Part shown: positions 22,583-34,764 of the stretch, piece by piece
Layout: each line of letters starts with the position of its first letter
Numbering within the stretch: position 1 is the stretch's first letter
Assembly: GCA_001972305.1 (NCBI GenBank)
Contig: BDDD01001968.1
Span: forward strand, 124,001 to 188,000
Length of the DNA: 64,000 bases
Reading direction: 5' to 3'
DNA from: Cephalotus follicularis
Lineage: Eukaryota > Streptophyta > Magnoliopsida > Oxalidales > Cephalotaceae
Translations under genes and position numbers: made by a program
The notes under the pieces: generated by a model
What the model was told of the DNA's origin: nothing
The model's database searches: none
The model's input: only the letters and a program-made list of their open reading frames with translations

Positions 22583-23111
22583 GATTATACAGAAAACGCA
22601 GAAAAACAGCAGCTACACAAGCCACAACACACACCCAACTCAACCCAAAACAACACACTCTCGCAACAACACATGCCAGGCTCACAATACAACATAAACA
22701 TGCATTTCATTTCACGGAAAACATTTAAAGTTGAAATTAAGTGCAAAAATGACTTTCCCCCTACCTTAGAACTCCAAGTTAGGAGCTACAATCCACCTCT
22801 TTAAGTCCAAATCCGAGGCTTTCGCACTCCCTAACTCGTTTCGCAACTCCCACTGGTCTGGTTCCTCCACTGGCCAAGCCTCCAAGTCCACGGTTCAACA
22901 CGAAGCTCCTTAGATCCACAACACACACACTTTCACTCCATTTTCTCTACTCCCAAACACTGACACTCTTTGAGAAGGATGGAGATTGAGAAGGAAGGCT
23001 TGTGTTTTTATGGAGAAAACTCGTCCCCTCACTCTGTCATCTGCCCATATAAAGCCAACACCCCCTTTTTGTCCCTTCAAACCTGACAGCACGTGGGCTG
23101 TCTGGCGCTGG

Positions 23112-23243
23112 CAGTCGACTGCCTTGACTTGGCAGTCGGCTGTTTCTGCCGACACCCACACCAACCGGCTGCTTCCTCACAATAGCTGGCTGTTGTCCCT
23201 CGACAAGGGGTCCAGTCGGCTGCCTCCCTGTGTTAGTCGGCTG
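23112..23243. repeat. LTR-5'-proximal array (G 5' LTR)
   Basis: CAGTCGACTG (23112), CAGTCGGCTG (23133), CAACCGGCTG, TAGCTGGCTG, CAGTCGGCTG and TAGTCGGCTG follow at ~20-bp steps, in the same place as in the partner LTR. Confidence 0.75.
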
Positions 23244-23392
23244 CCCCCTGTACAGAAACACACCAACAGACTTTCTTGCAACTTTTCAACACACACAAAA
23301 GAGGGGAAAACATGGTTCTCATTAATTCAAGCGTAAATTACATCGGGAATACAATATTACACTTTAATGAAAACCCCAGGCGTTACACATTC

Positions 23393-24770
23393 ATATGATC
23401 CCCCGGTTATTTTTCCAAATAGATTAGATAAGAAGGCCCCCGCAATGGAAAAGATCATCAATACGTTTAAACAAGTTCAAATCAATATCCCATTGCTTGA
23501 AGCTATTGAGCAGGTGCCCTCTTACGCAAAATTCCTAAAAGACTTATGCATGAAAAAGAGGATCCTGCAGACTCCCAAAAGGCATTCTTGGCAGCCAACG
23601 TCACTGCAATTATTTCGCAACCAAAGATTCCAAAGTACAAAGATCCTGGCTGCCCGACAATCTCTTGTGTTATTGGCAACACAAAAATCGAACATGCTTT
23701 GCTTGATTTAGGAGCAAGTGTTAATTTGTTGCCTTCTTGAGTTTTTGAGCAACTAGGCTTAGGAGAGTTAAGACCAACCACCACGACTTTGCAATTAGCT
23801 TATTTGTCGGTAAAAATTGCAAGAGTGAAAATTGAGGATGTGCTGATCAAGGATGGTGAGTTTTTCTTTCCTGTAGACTTTGTCGTATTAGATACCCAAC
23901 ATGTTGTGAATATCAAAGATCAAATCCCAGTTATCCTTGGTAGACCATTCTTGGCCACGAGTATTGCTTTGATGAATTGCTGAAATGGTCTCATGAAGTT
24001 TAGTTTTGGAAAGTCGTCAATGGACTTTAACATCCTCCGTTTGGTAAAGCATCCAGTTGACTTCGATGAAGTCTATGTGATACGTTCGATTCCTGAAACT
24101 TTTGACACGAATTTTGATCATGACCTCATTAAGGGTAGGAAATAATTTGAGGTAGATGAAGCTAACCAAAAGGATAGATTGACGTGGCTAGAAAATGAGG
24201 AAGCGTTGGCATGGTTGGAAAGTAAGCTCAATGAGCCAACGTCGGATAGTGAATGGGATCATCTATCCCTTTACACTCATAAAATTGCCATGCCTGACCA
24301 AACGTACTTTGACGAAGATTTTGATAACAACTTCAAGGAATGCTTGAGAGAATTCGATGAATTAGAGGTTATGCAAAAGGAGATATTGAGTTGGTTGGAC
24401 GATAAGATCATCGATTTTTTTCAGATAGTCAATGGTTGGTTGGCCACGATTTTCGTGATTCTCTTGATGGTTTCTACTAGTGGAATTCGTGTAGGGATGG
24501 TTCTAAAATTGTAAAAATTGTTTTCTCCCATTTTGTGTGTAAGGTTGCTAAGATAGGTTTAGGTGATGCATTTGAATTTTTTTTTTCTCTATATGGTTTT
24601 TACTGGTTGAAGTCCTACTGGGACGAAGCTTACATTGTTTCTTTGCAATCTCTACGTTTTGTTGACAATGTTTTTCACTGTTATTGTTCTCTTGATGGTT
24701 TCAATTGGTGGAAATCTTGTTGGGATTGTTCTTATATTGTTAAAAATATTTTCTCATGTGGTATGTTTAA
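23393..24770 (+). pseudogene. Athila-like protease and downstream region of int2
   Basis: This resumes the int2 frame after element G. Protease: TKIEHALLDLGASVNLLPS, a TGA at about 23739, then VILGRPFLATSIALMNC and TGA (23981), the latter again where int3 has CGA. The acidic WLENEEALAWLESKLNEPT segment (24179 onward) and the first GFYWW-type units follow with frame disturbances. Element B cuts in at GTTTAA (24765-24770), in the third Trp-rich unit. The remaining 3' part of int2 has been deleted. Confidence 0.82.
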
Positions 24771-25221
24771 TGTCAGGACCCGTTCCCGCTAACTCTATGG
24801 GACACGTGTCCTACCGGGGATGGCACTTCTCCTGCCAATAACCCTCTCTAACTGAAACTGCCCGAGGAGTTGTCTTAAAACTCCCCAGGAACCTATCGCG
24901 CAAAAAGCCCGAGGAGAAAGACTGGGCCAAACGTGCAACAAGCATAAAACCCCGGAAGAGAGCACGCACGTGAAACGCACATGCTCACTTAACAACCTGT
25001 AGACAAACATGCCCGAGGAGAGGGCCACGTGCACCGCACGTGCTCACTTAAACTCCGTAGGGACATGCACAATGTCCCCCGACACCCCTGCTCATCACAA
25101 CAACACTAACATCAAAACGCATAGCATAACTAACGCCTGGGGAGAAACCAACATAAGCGCCTGGGGAGAAACCCACGCACGCCCCACGTGATCACTTAAA
25201 CTCCACACTTGAGACCACACA
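24771..25221 (-). repeat. Element B 3' LTR, segment 1
   Basis: This is the terminal part of the LTR (TGTCAGGACCCGTTC on + is its 3' end). It matches 41903-42350 and, inverted, 57240-57793. It is broken at 25221 by solo LTR D. Confidence 0.9.
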
Positions 25222-25376
25222 TGTAATAACCGCAATTTGCAATTCGTGTATATTGTACTCTTGATGAATAAAATATGCACTTACATCGAATTTTAATGTC
25301 CAATTGTTATATGAATTGTGGTTGTGGATTTAATTGAGGGAATAAACTTAAGTAACCCAAAATCAGTCACCTACAG

Positions 25377-25506
25377 CCGACTGCCAAAGGATAACAATCG
25401 ACAGCCTAGTTTATGGAGGAACAACCGACTGTCACAGGGGAACAGTCGACTGGTTGATGCGTGGAGTGGACAGTCGACTGCCAAGTAAAAACAGTCGACT
25501 GATATG
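25377..25506. repeat. CAGTCGACTG array near the 5' end of solo LTR D
   Basis: CAGCCGACTG, CAATCGACAG, CAACCGACTG, CAGTCGACTG (25445), CAGTCGACTG (25472) and CAGTCGACTG (25493) lie about 155-285 bp into the LTR, with spacing mostly 21-28 bp. Confidence 0.75.
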
Positions 25507-26398
25507 GCACAGGACAAGTGTCTATGCATGGCGCGAGACAAAGCAGAAGCGTGGCATGCAATGGACAAGTGTTGTATGCATGCCACCAACAGTAACAACA
25601 TGCAAGGGTGATGCATTGCATGTCCTATATTCCTCCTGCAGACTTGCAGACCTACAACCTGCAAAAAAGAAGAGAAAAGAGTGAGAAGAGGTGAATGTGA
25701 GAGAGAGAAAAGAGAAAGAGGAAAAGGCTGAAATTTGAGTTAATGAATGAAACGAGAATGGGAGTACAAATTCCTTTATAACAGAGGCTGCATGAGTGAT
25801 TAGAGAGTTAGAAACACTGAGAAGGAGCGGAATCTTACTAGTGATTCTGGAGCTTGCATGTTGAAGTTGGGAGGTTCTAAGAGTGATTAAAGCTTTGGTC
25901 TTCCGGGTAAGCTTTCAATTCTGGTTACTGTTGAAGTTATAGTCACTGATTTCGCCCTACATGGCTACTGTCCATACATCTGTAACTTTTAATCCTGGAA
26001 TTAGGATGGGAATGAAAGTTGGTTAAATGTGGAACTATAGTAAAAAGATTTCACTAAGCTGCTGTTTGGAATTATAGTTGTTATCATGACTAGATAACTA
26101 GATAAACGCACTAGCGTTGATATATAAACCTGTGTACATGCAACCATATAGATTAATTACTAGATTTTGGAAGATTGAGTTGGGTGAAGAACTTGGGAAC
26201 TCAAAGAGAAGAATAAATCCAATTTGATTCTGGGATAGCGATTGAGGTAGGGGTTTTGACATGTTTTAGAAGATATGACATGTATATCATGCCTGGATGT
26301 TTTCTGTATGGTTGCATGTTATGGATTGATTGAAATTGGATTGTGAGCTTGCATACTCTGTTTTATTAAACTACTACCTGGCGTTGTGGACAAAAAAA

Positions 26399-26512
26399 CA
26401 GTCGACTGTTTAATCCCAACAGTCGACTGCTCAATGTAAACAGTCGACTGTTAAGGACAAACAGTCGACTACCTAATGAAAACAGCCGGTTATTCTTATG
26501 AACAACCGACTG
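26399..26512. repeat. 21-bp-phased CAGTCGACTG array of solo LTR D
   Basis: Starts are 26399, 26420, 26441, 26462, 26483 and 26503, giving spacings of 21, 21, 21, 21 and 20 bp. The first three are the perfect palindrome CAGTCGACTG; later ones degrade (CAGTCGACTA, CAGCCGGTTA, CAACCGACTG). Confidence 0.9.
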
Positions 26513-27801
26513 TTAAATAACAAACCGCTAATATTAGTTGCTGTTAGGCTTTAAATTGTATGTATTTATCCCGACTTCCACATGGGATGATTGTAACAGT
26601 CAATCCTGGCCTTAGGTAGTTATATTACAGAATTCAAACAACGTATGGACTCCTTGTGAGAGTTGTGCATGAATGACTAGGGTATGCTAACATCTTGTTG
26701 AACCCTTGAATTGTGATTGTCCGCTGTTGTTTAATGATGCTTATACCTACCATATAGCTGTGAAGTGTTCATCAAAACTATTGTCACACTTAATATTAAT
26801 GATTGAACCAACTAGTTCTATAAGCACAAAATGGGTTTTACTTGTGGTTTTCTAAATGAAAATTTATTGTTAATCGATTTACTGATTTTCATCCTAATGA
26901 GAGACACAACTACTGTACTGAATACCATTTCCTCCAACGAGAGGTACGGTTACTGAACTGTTAAATGTTTCAAAAGAAAACAACTTTATATTGCATATTA
27001 TAGATACGTAAAATTGCTATTGAATTGATTGAATTGTTTGTCCATGTTATTGCCGTTAGTCGAGTGATATGAGACATCACTGGCTACGGGGTGGACCTAT
27101 GTGCCAGGAGTTGGCTAGAGCTTCCACCATACTTATCTGCAATGCAGATCCTGATTGTTACCTGCCGCTAATGCCGGCAGAATTGACCTGATCTATCATC
27201 TTCAGAGTGTAGGGTGATAGTAAGGGGGTGCACAATTGGTGCTAGGAGTTAGCGACATGTGACACCCAAACCACTGTATTGATTGATTTTACCCTTGTAC
27301 GGTATTCCTGAATTGTATTGTCTATGGCCACTTGGCATGATTTCTTATATATATTGAAATACTTATATATATGTTATTTCAGATAACTGACATGCATGTT
27401 ACATTTATATATTCTTTCTCATGCTTTATCCCTACTTAGCCAAGTGATGACAATAGCTAACCCCCCTACAATTTCAGATTAAGTGAAGGCATTCGGAGAA
27501 GTGCTGCTGAAGCTTTATTGGAGAGCTTCTATTTCTTGTTAAGGTTGTTATTCTTTATGTTCTGTATTGAATGAACGATCATACTCCGTTGTTGTTGTTT
27601 TACATTTCCAATATGTAAATGGATAATTGTTAGTATTGTATAAGCATGTAGTATGGGCTGCGTGCGGATAATTTTATAATCCGGCAATGGAATACTTCCG
27701 CTTATTTTATGAATGTTGATTAATGTTGAATGCTGGATTATTAATATATATGATATCACCATATATGTTGTCTACAGCTGGAAGCGGGGTGTGACAACGT
27801 A

Positions 27802-28706
27802 TACATATTTTTTCCCCTGGCGTACAACCTCCTCTGCATGTCCCTAAGGATCACATAACCAAGCAGACATCGAACGCACCGTTTAACTTAAAACATAAAG
27901 CACTTAACATATAACCCGTCACGGGCCTTACTCTAACAAGGCACCCCTGGCCACTCTCTCCAGGGACACCTTCCCTGCTCCCTTACCAAGGCTCAACATC
28001 ATCATCCCCCTGGGGACACCGTGCCTCCCCGGGGTAAAGCTCTTTAAAACAGAACCTGTGCTCCCAAGCATAAACAGAACACCCCTGCTGGGCTATCCCA
28101 CGCTATAAACCCAAGGGCTCCCCAGCTCCCAGGACAGACCTGATAACTAAAAACTCTAAACACGAAAGATCCATGAAAACACATGCTAAACACATCTATA
28201 AGCTCAAAAAATCCATAAACTTTCTAGAAAGTATCACATCATTACATATTTGATCCCTGGCACACATACATTGCCTTCCCTGGAAGGCAAAAGAATATCA
28301 TCTCTTATCTTTCTTTACAAGATGTACCCACAGCCACTCTACTACAAAAGAAGGGTAAAAGAACCCAAAGAATGCCCAATGCAATGCAAAGCTAAACGCC
28401 CGAGCTGGCGCTCCATGGTGCTGAGCTACAAAAACTACCTTTCTGAGCTATCTACTACCGGGCTGGAGGGTCTCCTTCGGCAGGCCGGTCTGCAAAATAA
28501 TCTGTGACGACATTAGTCCAACTGACTAAGTGATTGGGAGCAAAACATCCTCTGGTGCATCCATAAAAAGGAATGCGCTGAAGAAATCTTACCATGAGCA
28601 TGAATACTATCCCAATTGGGGAAAAGACTGTATTCAAAGCATATCTCACAGAATACAATAAGGAAAAGCTCAAAGTACTTGAAAAACTTACTCTTTTCTC
28701 TGCTTA
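27802..28706 (-). repeat. Element B 3' LTR, segment 2
   Basis: This continues the LTR after the second D target copy. It matches 42357-42829 and the inverted 56370-57235. It ends at TGCTTA (28701-28706), where element C is inserted. The open frame 28250-28507 has no recognisable domain and is not regarded as a gene. Confidence 0.88.
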
Positions 28707-31700
28707 TGACACGCCCCATTCCCAAGCACCCCCGCCCAAGGACGGTCGTGCCAGGTGGAAGGATCCCTCACCTGGATCCCTAACAAAACCCCAACAACAA
28801 CAAAGGCTAACGCTAAGGCCAGAGCAGGCGTTTAAAACGCGCTGCCGAGGAGAGCCGCGCTGCCCAGGCCAAACACACCCAAGGCATAAGAACAAGGAAT
28901 GCCCAAGCAGGAAGGAGGAAAGAAGGAATGGTAAAACAATGAAAGAACCCTTACTTAAATTGTTCCTCAAAACTCACCGTTTAACTAAAAGAAACGCGCA
29001 CAACACCCTCTTAGCAAACGCACTGTTTAACTAAAGGGAACGCGCACCACAACCATTGGCCAACGCATCGTTTCACTAAAGGAAACATGCCAGGGAAGGG
29101 AGCCAGGGCAGAGAACGCAACACTACGTCTTGCTTGGGGTCCTGGGCAGGGATGCCAACACAACATAACGTAGCAAACGCCACGCCTGCGCCCCATCCTA
29201 AGACATGCCTTCCGAAGATAAACCTTCCACGGACATGTCCTCATTGGACAACAACACTTAACAAAAGGCTAAGCCAGGGATCAACACAAGGGCCCTGGGG
29301 CAAACGCCAAGCACATGGAACAACCACCCGAGGTCCCACCAACGCTCGAACTGCACTAAGGGGCTAACATCTCACCCCTGTAAGGCACCCAGGGGATCCG
29401 CCAGGGCTCACCCACAAAAACATATCTAGGGACCGAGCTGGTCTGAGGTCGGGAGGTCGGGCAAAACTAAGGAAAAGTACTTACCTCCACTTAACGCCTA
29501 CGACATGCCCGGGGACAACGCCCGGGGACGCCACCAGACCTCAGCTTAGGGTCAACAAAGTTGAGCTGCAAGGTCAACCTAAAGGTTTGACCAATGAAAA
29601 TCAAAGCCACCCCTTCCCCCGACATCTCAGCAGAGGTGTCACGCACGAAAGGCCCGAGGAGAAACACTGCAGTTTCACCAAGCCCAGGGCTGGGAAGACC
29701 TGCTACCCTGCCAAAGGGTCCCCCAACCCCCGAACTTCTACGTCGTCCCTACAAACCAAAGCACTAAGTAAAATAGCGCCAGGGCTGAGAGAACAGCACA
29801 AACAAGAAGTATATAAAACAAAAGAAGGAATTATATACACGGTCCCAGGCAAACTGCCGAGGACGCCCAACATCCAACAGTTATACACATGTTTGCAAGA
29901 AAGGTTTTACAAGGCATAGGTATTAACAAAATCTATACAAAAACCCCATGAATGTCCCCAAATTCATGAAGGTGTCCAAGCCCGAGAAGCCATCCTAAGG
30001 TGCTGCATCCGGCGTTTACCTCTCTCTACAAGCTATCCTTAGTGGATCTCAAGAACACTGCTGCCCCGCTCCCTCGGCTCACAAAACTGAGAGGGGATTA
30101 GTCCAACTGACTAGTGAGTAAGATCAAGGAATATCCTGGGCGACCCACTTCCACCGGGGTGCCAAGATTCAAGGTGAATGTCCTGCCCCAACTAGGCTGA
30201 GAACAACCCATCTCCCCTGCTCAACAAAACAAGGTAGAGGTGAAAGTATACAAGGATATCAATAACAAGAGAAAGTATGAGGAGAAGTCTGAGCTACCAA
30301 CTCAATGATTGACCTCAAGGAAAGAAGGTAAACAACAGTTATATATACAAGAACATGCCAAGGATCCCAGGATCAACCAAAGATCAACTCTAAGAATCAA
30401 CAATTCTCAAGGGGGCTACTGGTACTGTATCAATCACAAGCACATTCCACACATGTACATGCACAAATGACTCACACGCTTCCATAGCCGGAATCACCTG
30501 GGCAGCATAGATAACAAACTCCATTGACGTTCTATCAAGGCGGTCATGGGCTACAGGATTGAACACACCTCATATACTCAATATAGATACCCACTTCCAG
30601 AGCACCGCATGAACATCGGTAGAAGGGCTACGCAAGCACTCCTCCCCCTGAAAATCATACGTTGGCGCATCTCACTACATGAACCTCGAACAAGGGGCTA
30701 CGCAAGCCCACCCCCGTCAGCAATCACGAGCTAAGCACTACACTTGGTGAACCTCGATCGAGAAGCTACCTCGTCGGCAATCACATAGCGTTAATATCGT
30801 CCAAGGGGCCCGCGAATCACCGCTCAGCTCCGCCCTTGACGAGATAACAGAGGAGAACCTCAGCTCAGAGGTAAGTGTATCACCACTTAGACCATCTCAT
30901 ACCGGCAATCTCATACGTAGCCAAGTAACCAGGACCCAGTAACCAGTATCCAAGGACAACAACACATGATATCAAATAAACCATGAATACTCAACACGAC
31001 AGGGGAAAAAACAAGTTCAACCCAGGTAAAGCAACATTCACTTGCAATATCAACAAGATGACAGAAGAAGAATTCCTAGTCAAAGGTAATATCATGGAAG
31101 GGTATAAAATCAATAAACTCTCAGTTATCAATTGATAGATAGGAGAACATCCCACTCACTAGTATCAACAGCTTTCTCAGCTAGCTCCCTTGTTGTGTGG
31201 AGTCTGTGCCTAGATCTTCCTCTGTACGACCAACACACAACAACGCTTAGCTACCGTGAACAACATCTCTGAAGCTATGCAAGAACCACATACAACCATG
31301 AAAACCAAGGTGAAGCTCTTCCTCGGCCTCAAAGATTGTGCCTGCACCAACCATGTGACGCACCAAAACGTACTGAGGAGGGCACTCACCTTGTAGACTC
31401 GTAGACGGGTAAAAGAAAGTTCCAACCTCAAACAACGCTCAAAGCTTCAGAAGAAAGATGAAGAAGAAAGATGAAAGATGAAAGCTCACTCTCCCCAAAC
31501 ACTTCTTCCGTTGTGAGATGATGGACATGATATCTGCCGAAGTCAACTATCAAGCTTCCTAAACAAGCTTTGCACATATCCCAACACCAACTAAACCTCT
31601 CTTATAACTTAACCACACATACACAAACCATAGGCAACCATTGGGCCTCCACCAAGCCCAAACCAAACCTTTACTTGCCCAAAGAAGGAGAAGCCCAAAC

Positions 31701-31783
31701 CAACCACAATCAAGAAGAGAAAGAAAAAAAAATTCCCCCAGGCTCAAACATCAATTTATCCAAAATTAATTCGGGTCGTTACA
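28707..31783 (-). repeat. 3' LTR of element C (3077 bp)
   Basis: On the minus strand it starts TGTAACGACCCG and ends GGGGCGTGTCA. It is ~300 bp longer than its partner because of a block at about 28765-29065. It contains no recognisable gene. Confidence 0.92.
28970..29090. repeat. Threefold short tandem repeat in C 3' LTR
   Basis: Three units built on CACCGTTTAACTAAAAGAAACGCGCAC-like words (about 28976, 29020 and 29065) follow each other; the other LTR has only one (about 36737). The expansion or contraction accounts for part of the length difference. Confidence 0.7.
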
Positions 31784-31796
31784 TCCTCTCCCCCTT
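31784..31796 (-). promoter_or_regulatory. Polypurine tract of element C
   Basis: On the minus strand AAGGGGGAGAGGA abuts the TGTAAC of the LTR. Confidence 0.85.
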
Positions 31797-32235
31797 AAGG
31801 AATTTTGTCCTCAAAATTCCAGCTCTGGTCCAAGGAACAAGTCCGGGTAACGTTCTCTCATCTGGTCCTCACGTTCCCAGGTAGCCTGTTCTGCTACATG
31901 GTTTCTCCATAAGATCTTTACCAATGGAATGGTCTTATTCCTCAAAACATGTTCTCTTCGGTCTAAGATCTACGATGGGGCTTCCTCATAAGCCAACACT
32001 GGTAAATCGTCTTCGGCCAACACCACTGGCTCAGTCAACACATGGGAAGGATCAGTAACGTACTTCCTCAGCACAAATACATGGAACACGTCATGCACCC
32101 TGGCCATTCCCTCAGGCAATGCAAGACGATAAGCCATTGCACCGATCCTTTGCAAAACCACGAAGGGTCCTATGTACCTTGGGGTAAGCTTCCCATGCTT
32201 GCCAAAACAAAAAAAACCTATCTAAGGTGATACCC
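31797..32235 (-). pseudogene. Integrase C-terminus and chromodomain remnant of element C
   Basis: The readable part is MVLQRIGAMAYRLALPEGM...VHDVFHVFVLRKYVTDPSHVL (GPY/F module tail). Downstream, the chromodomain is recognisable only in fragments interrupted by stops. At ~32210 a run of A interrupts the frame. Confidence 0.75.
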
Positions 32236-32494
32236 TGAGGAACACCTAATCACCCACAGAGAATTGCATGTCCTTACGACGTTTGTCCGCGTAGCTCTTC
32301 TGCCTACTCTGGGCTGCCCGCAGACGATCTCGGATCACCTTCACCTTCTCTGCTGCGTCCCTAACCAACTATGGTCCTAGCAACTGGCGGTCTCCCACCT
32401 CGTTCCAACACAAAGGAGTTCAACAATGCCTAGCATACAATGCCTCATAAGGAGCCATACCAATGCTCGGCTGGTAGCTGTTGTTGTAAGCGAA

Positions 32495-33184
32495 TTAGAT
32501 CAAGGTCAAGTGGTCATCCCAACTTCCTCGAAAATCCATGACACAGGCTCTCAACATGTCCTCAAGAATCTGGATAGCACACTCAGACTGCCCATCGGTC
32601 TGAGGATGGTACGTCGTACTGAGTCTCAACTCCGTACCCAACGTCCTCTGCAAGCTCCGCCAGAACCTTGATGTGAACGTCGAGTCTCTATCAGAAACAA
32701 TGTTGCTGGGGATCCCATGTAACCTAATCACACCATCCACATACAACCGAGCTAACTTGTCCAAACCGTAGTCCTTCCTTAGAGGTACAAAGTGAGCAGA
32801 CTTGGTCAAACGATCTACTATCACCCAGATAGCATCATGCTTACTCCGTGTCCTAGGAGAACCAGTGACAAAGTCCATATATATGTTTGTCCATTTCCAC
32901 ACTGGAATAGGAAGCGGTTGAAGAAGACCTGAAGGCTTCTTTCGCTCTGCATTCACCTACTGGCATGTCAAGCACCTTGCCACAAACCTGGCAATCTCAC
33001 GCTTCATGCCCTGCCACCAAAAATATTGCCTTAGGTCATGATACATCTTGGTACTTCTAGGATGCATTGACCAAGGAGAACGATGAGATTCTTCAAGGAT
33101 CTCCTGCTTGATCGTCTCAACATGTGGCACACATATCCTTTCCCCAAACATCAGAGCACTATCAACAACTTGGCCAACCGCCAA
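32495..33184 (-). pseudogene. Integrase of element C
   Basis: The zinc domain is at 32957-33184 (EESHRSPWSMHP...FVARCLTCQ). After a stop the core (32495-32956) shows IYMDFVTGSPRTR (D), IVSDRDSTFTSRFW (D) and TDGQSECAIQ, where the usual Glu-Arg is Glu-Cys. The Glu of the triad is therefore present. The frame ends inside HLTLI at a stop where G continues. Confidence 0.85.
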
Positions 33185-33753
33185 TCCTTATCTTGAAATC
33201 CTTGGATCTGCTCTTCCCAAACAGACCTCACTTGCAGAGAAGCTAACACTGCTCCACTGTCTCCGGTAGACAGCTCTACCCTTAAGGACCTCAACTGTTC
33301 CAACATTGGCAAGTAGACCGACCGTACATGAGCCAAGGAAGCAGAGGACTTCCTATTCAACGCATCAGCAACCACATTGGCCTTACCATGATTATACTCG
33401 ATAGTGCAATCATAATCCTTGATGAGCTAGTTCCATCTCCTCTGCCTCATATTCAAATGTGGTTGAGAAGACAAATACTTCAAACTCTAGTGGTCGGTAA
33501 AGATTTGGCAGACCTCAGCATACAGATAGTGATGCCATATCTTCAAAGCAAACACCACCGCAGCCAACTCCAAGTCATGTGTAGAGTAATTGAGCTCATG
33601 AGAGTTCAAGTACCGAGAAGCATAGGCAATAACCTTGCCTTCTTGCATCAACACACAACCAATGACGTGCAAAGAAGCATCACTGTACACCACAAAACTA
33701 ACCCCAGGGGAGGGAAGGGTTAACACCGGAGCTGACGTTAACCAATCCTTCAA
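33151..33753 (-). pseudogene. RNase H of element C
   Basis: [34 protein letters not shown] and IFTDH carry the catalytic acidic residues. A TAG follows directly after TDH (33487), and another stop occurs further down. The tail MVADALNRKSSASLAHVR leads into the integrase linker. Confidence 0.85.
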
Positions 33754-33756
33754 TGT

Positions 33757-34749
33757 CTAGAAGCTCTTCTTACAGTCTTCTAACCAATCAAACTTCACAT
33801 CCACCCTTATAAACTTTGACAGAGGAGCTGCTATAGCCGAGAATCCTTCCACAAATCTTCGGTAATAGCAAGCAAGTCCAAGGAAACTACGCACTTTCGG
33901 TACACTCTTGGGTCTTTCCCAGGCCCATACAGCTTCAACCTTCCTCGGGACCACCTCAACACCCTGGCCCGAGATCACATGGCCCAAAAACACAACAGTG
34001 TCCAAGCAAAACTCACACTTACTGAGCTTAGCATGTAACTCATGGCTTCTCAAGGTCTGTAAAACAATCCTCATTTGTTCCTCGTGCTCAGCCATACTCC
34101 GCGAGTATACCATCACGTCGTCTATGTACACCACCACAAAGGTGTCCAAGAAGGGTTGGAACACATGATTCATAAAATCCATGAAAGCTGCTGGTGCATT
34201 GGTTAAACCAAACGGCATAACTGAGAACTCATAGAGACCATAACAAGATCCGAGGGCTGTCTTTGGAACATCCTCTTCCTTCACCTTCAACTGGTGATAT
34301 CCGGACCGAAGATCTATCTTCGAGAACACACAAGCCTCTCGTAACTGATCAAACAAGTCATCTATCCTTGGAAACAGATACTTGTTACGCACAGTAACCT
34401 TGTTGAGCTGCCTGTAGTCGATACACAAATGCATAGCTTCATCCTTTTTCTTCATGAACAGAACCGGAGCACCCCATGGAGAACTACTAGGTCGAATAAA
34501 CCCTTTAACCAACAAGTCTTCGAACTGTACCTTCAACTCTTTCAGCTCTACAGGTGCCATACGGTAAGGAGAAAGGGATATAGGAGCCGCACCAGGGATC
34601 AACTCGATCTCAAAGTCTATTTCCCTGTTTGGAGGAAGACCTGGTAACTCGTCGGGGAAGACATCGAGAAACTCACAAACCACGGGTATGTCCCCTACAC
34701 CTGGCTTAGTCATCCGAGTATACACCACATGAGCTAAGAATCCTTGCAC
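33757..34749 (-). pseudogene. Reverse transcriptase of element C
   Basis: This 330-residue open stretch contains: [79 protein letters not shown], the catalytic [25 protein letters not shown] and [14 protein letters not shown]. It is nearly the whole RT domain in one frame. It copies element RNA into cDNA. It is closed by TAG just before RNase H. Confidence 0.92.
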
Positions 34750-34764
34750 ACCTTTATCCAGAGC

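Larger units (their letters stand above)
13989..23387 (-). mobile_element. Complete Tekay-type chromovirus G (9.4 kb)
   Basis: The two LTRs (2309 and 2328 bp) start TGTAAC and end GTGACA. There is an iMet PBS, a PPT and the full gag-PR-RT-RH-IN-chromodomain order on the minus strand. The TSD is CGTTC (13984-13988) / CATTC (23388-23392), one change at a CpG. The target is the int2 gag, since both sides match uninterrupted 5393-5410 and 45165-45185. The LTRs differ mainly by the length of a (TA)n run, which suggests a fairly recent insertion. Several stops and shifts in coding make it non-autonomous now. Confidence 0.95.
21060..23387 (-). repeat. 5' LTR of element G (2328 bp)
   Basis: The LTR is TGTAAC...GTGACA on the minus strand. 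It contains a 37-nt TA run (21568-21604), a phased array (22275-22582) and a proximal array (23112-23243). It is nearly collinear with the 3' LTR. The 19-bp length difference is about that of the TA-run difference. Confidence 0.93.
25222..27796 (+). mobile_element. Solo LTR D (2575 bp), Tekay-related
   Basis: D runs TGTAATAACCGC...GCGGGGTGTGACA. The flanks ACACA (25217-25221) and ACGTA (27797-27801) are both one CpG change away from ACGCA, the sequence in the uninterrupted B LTR (42351 onward). There is no PBS, PPT or coding inside. It shares the end, the CTAACCCCCCTAC landmark (27457-27470) and both phased arrays with F, E and G, but otherwise differs, so it is a sister family. Confidence 0.92.

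Noticed and set aside
25222..27796. Element D as a complete short retrotransposon
   Set aside because: It has no internal LTR pair, PBS, PPT or coding, and its ends equal LTR ends, so a solo LTR is the better reading.
28250..28507. Host gene exons between elements (also 29587-29919, 37240-37503)
   Set aside because: These frames fall within LTRs of B and C, are present or decayed in the partner LTR, and match no domain I recognise.
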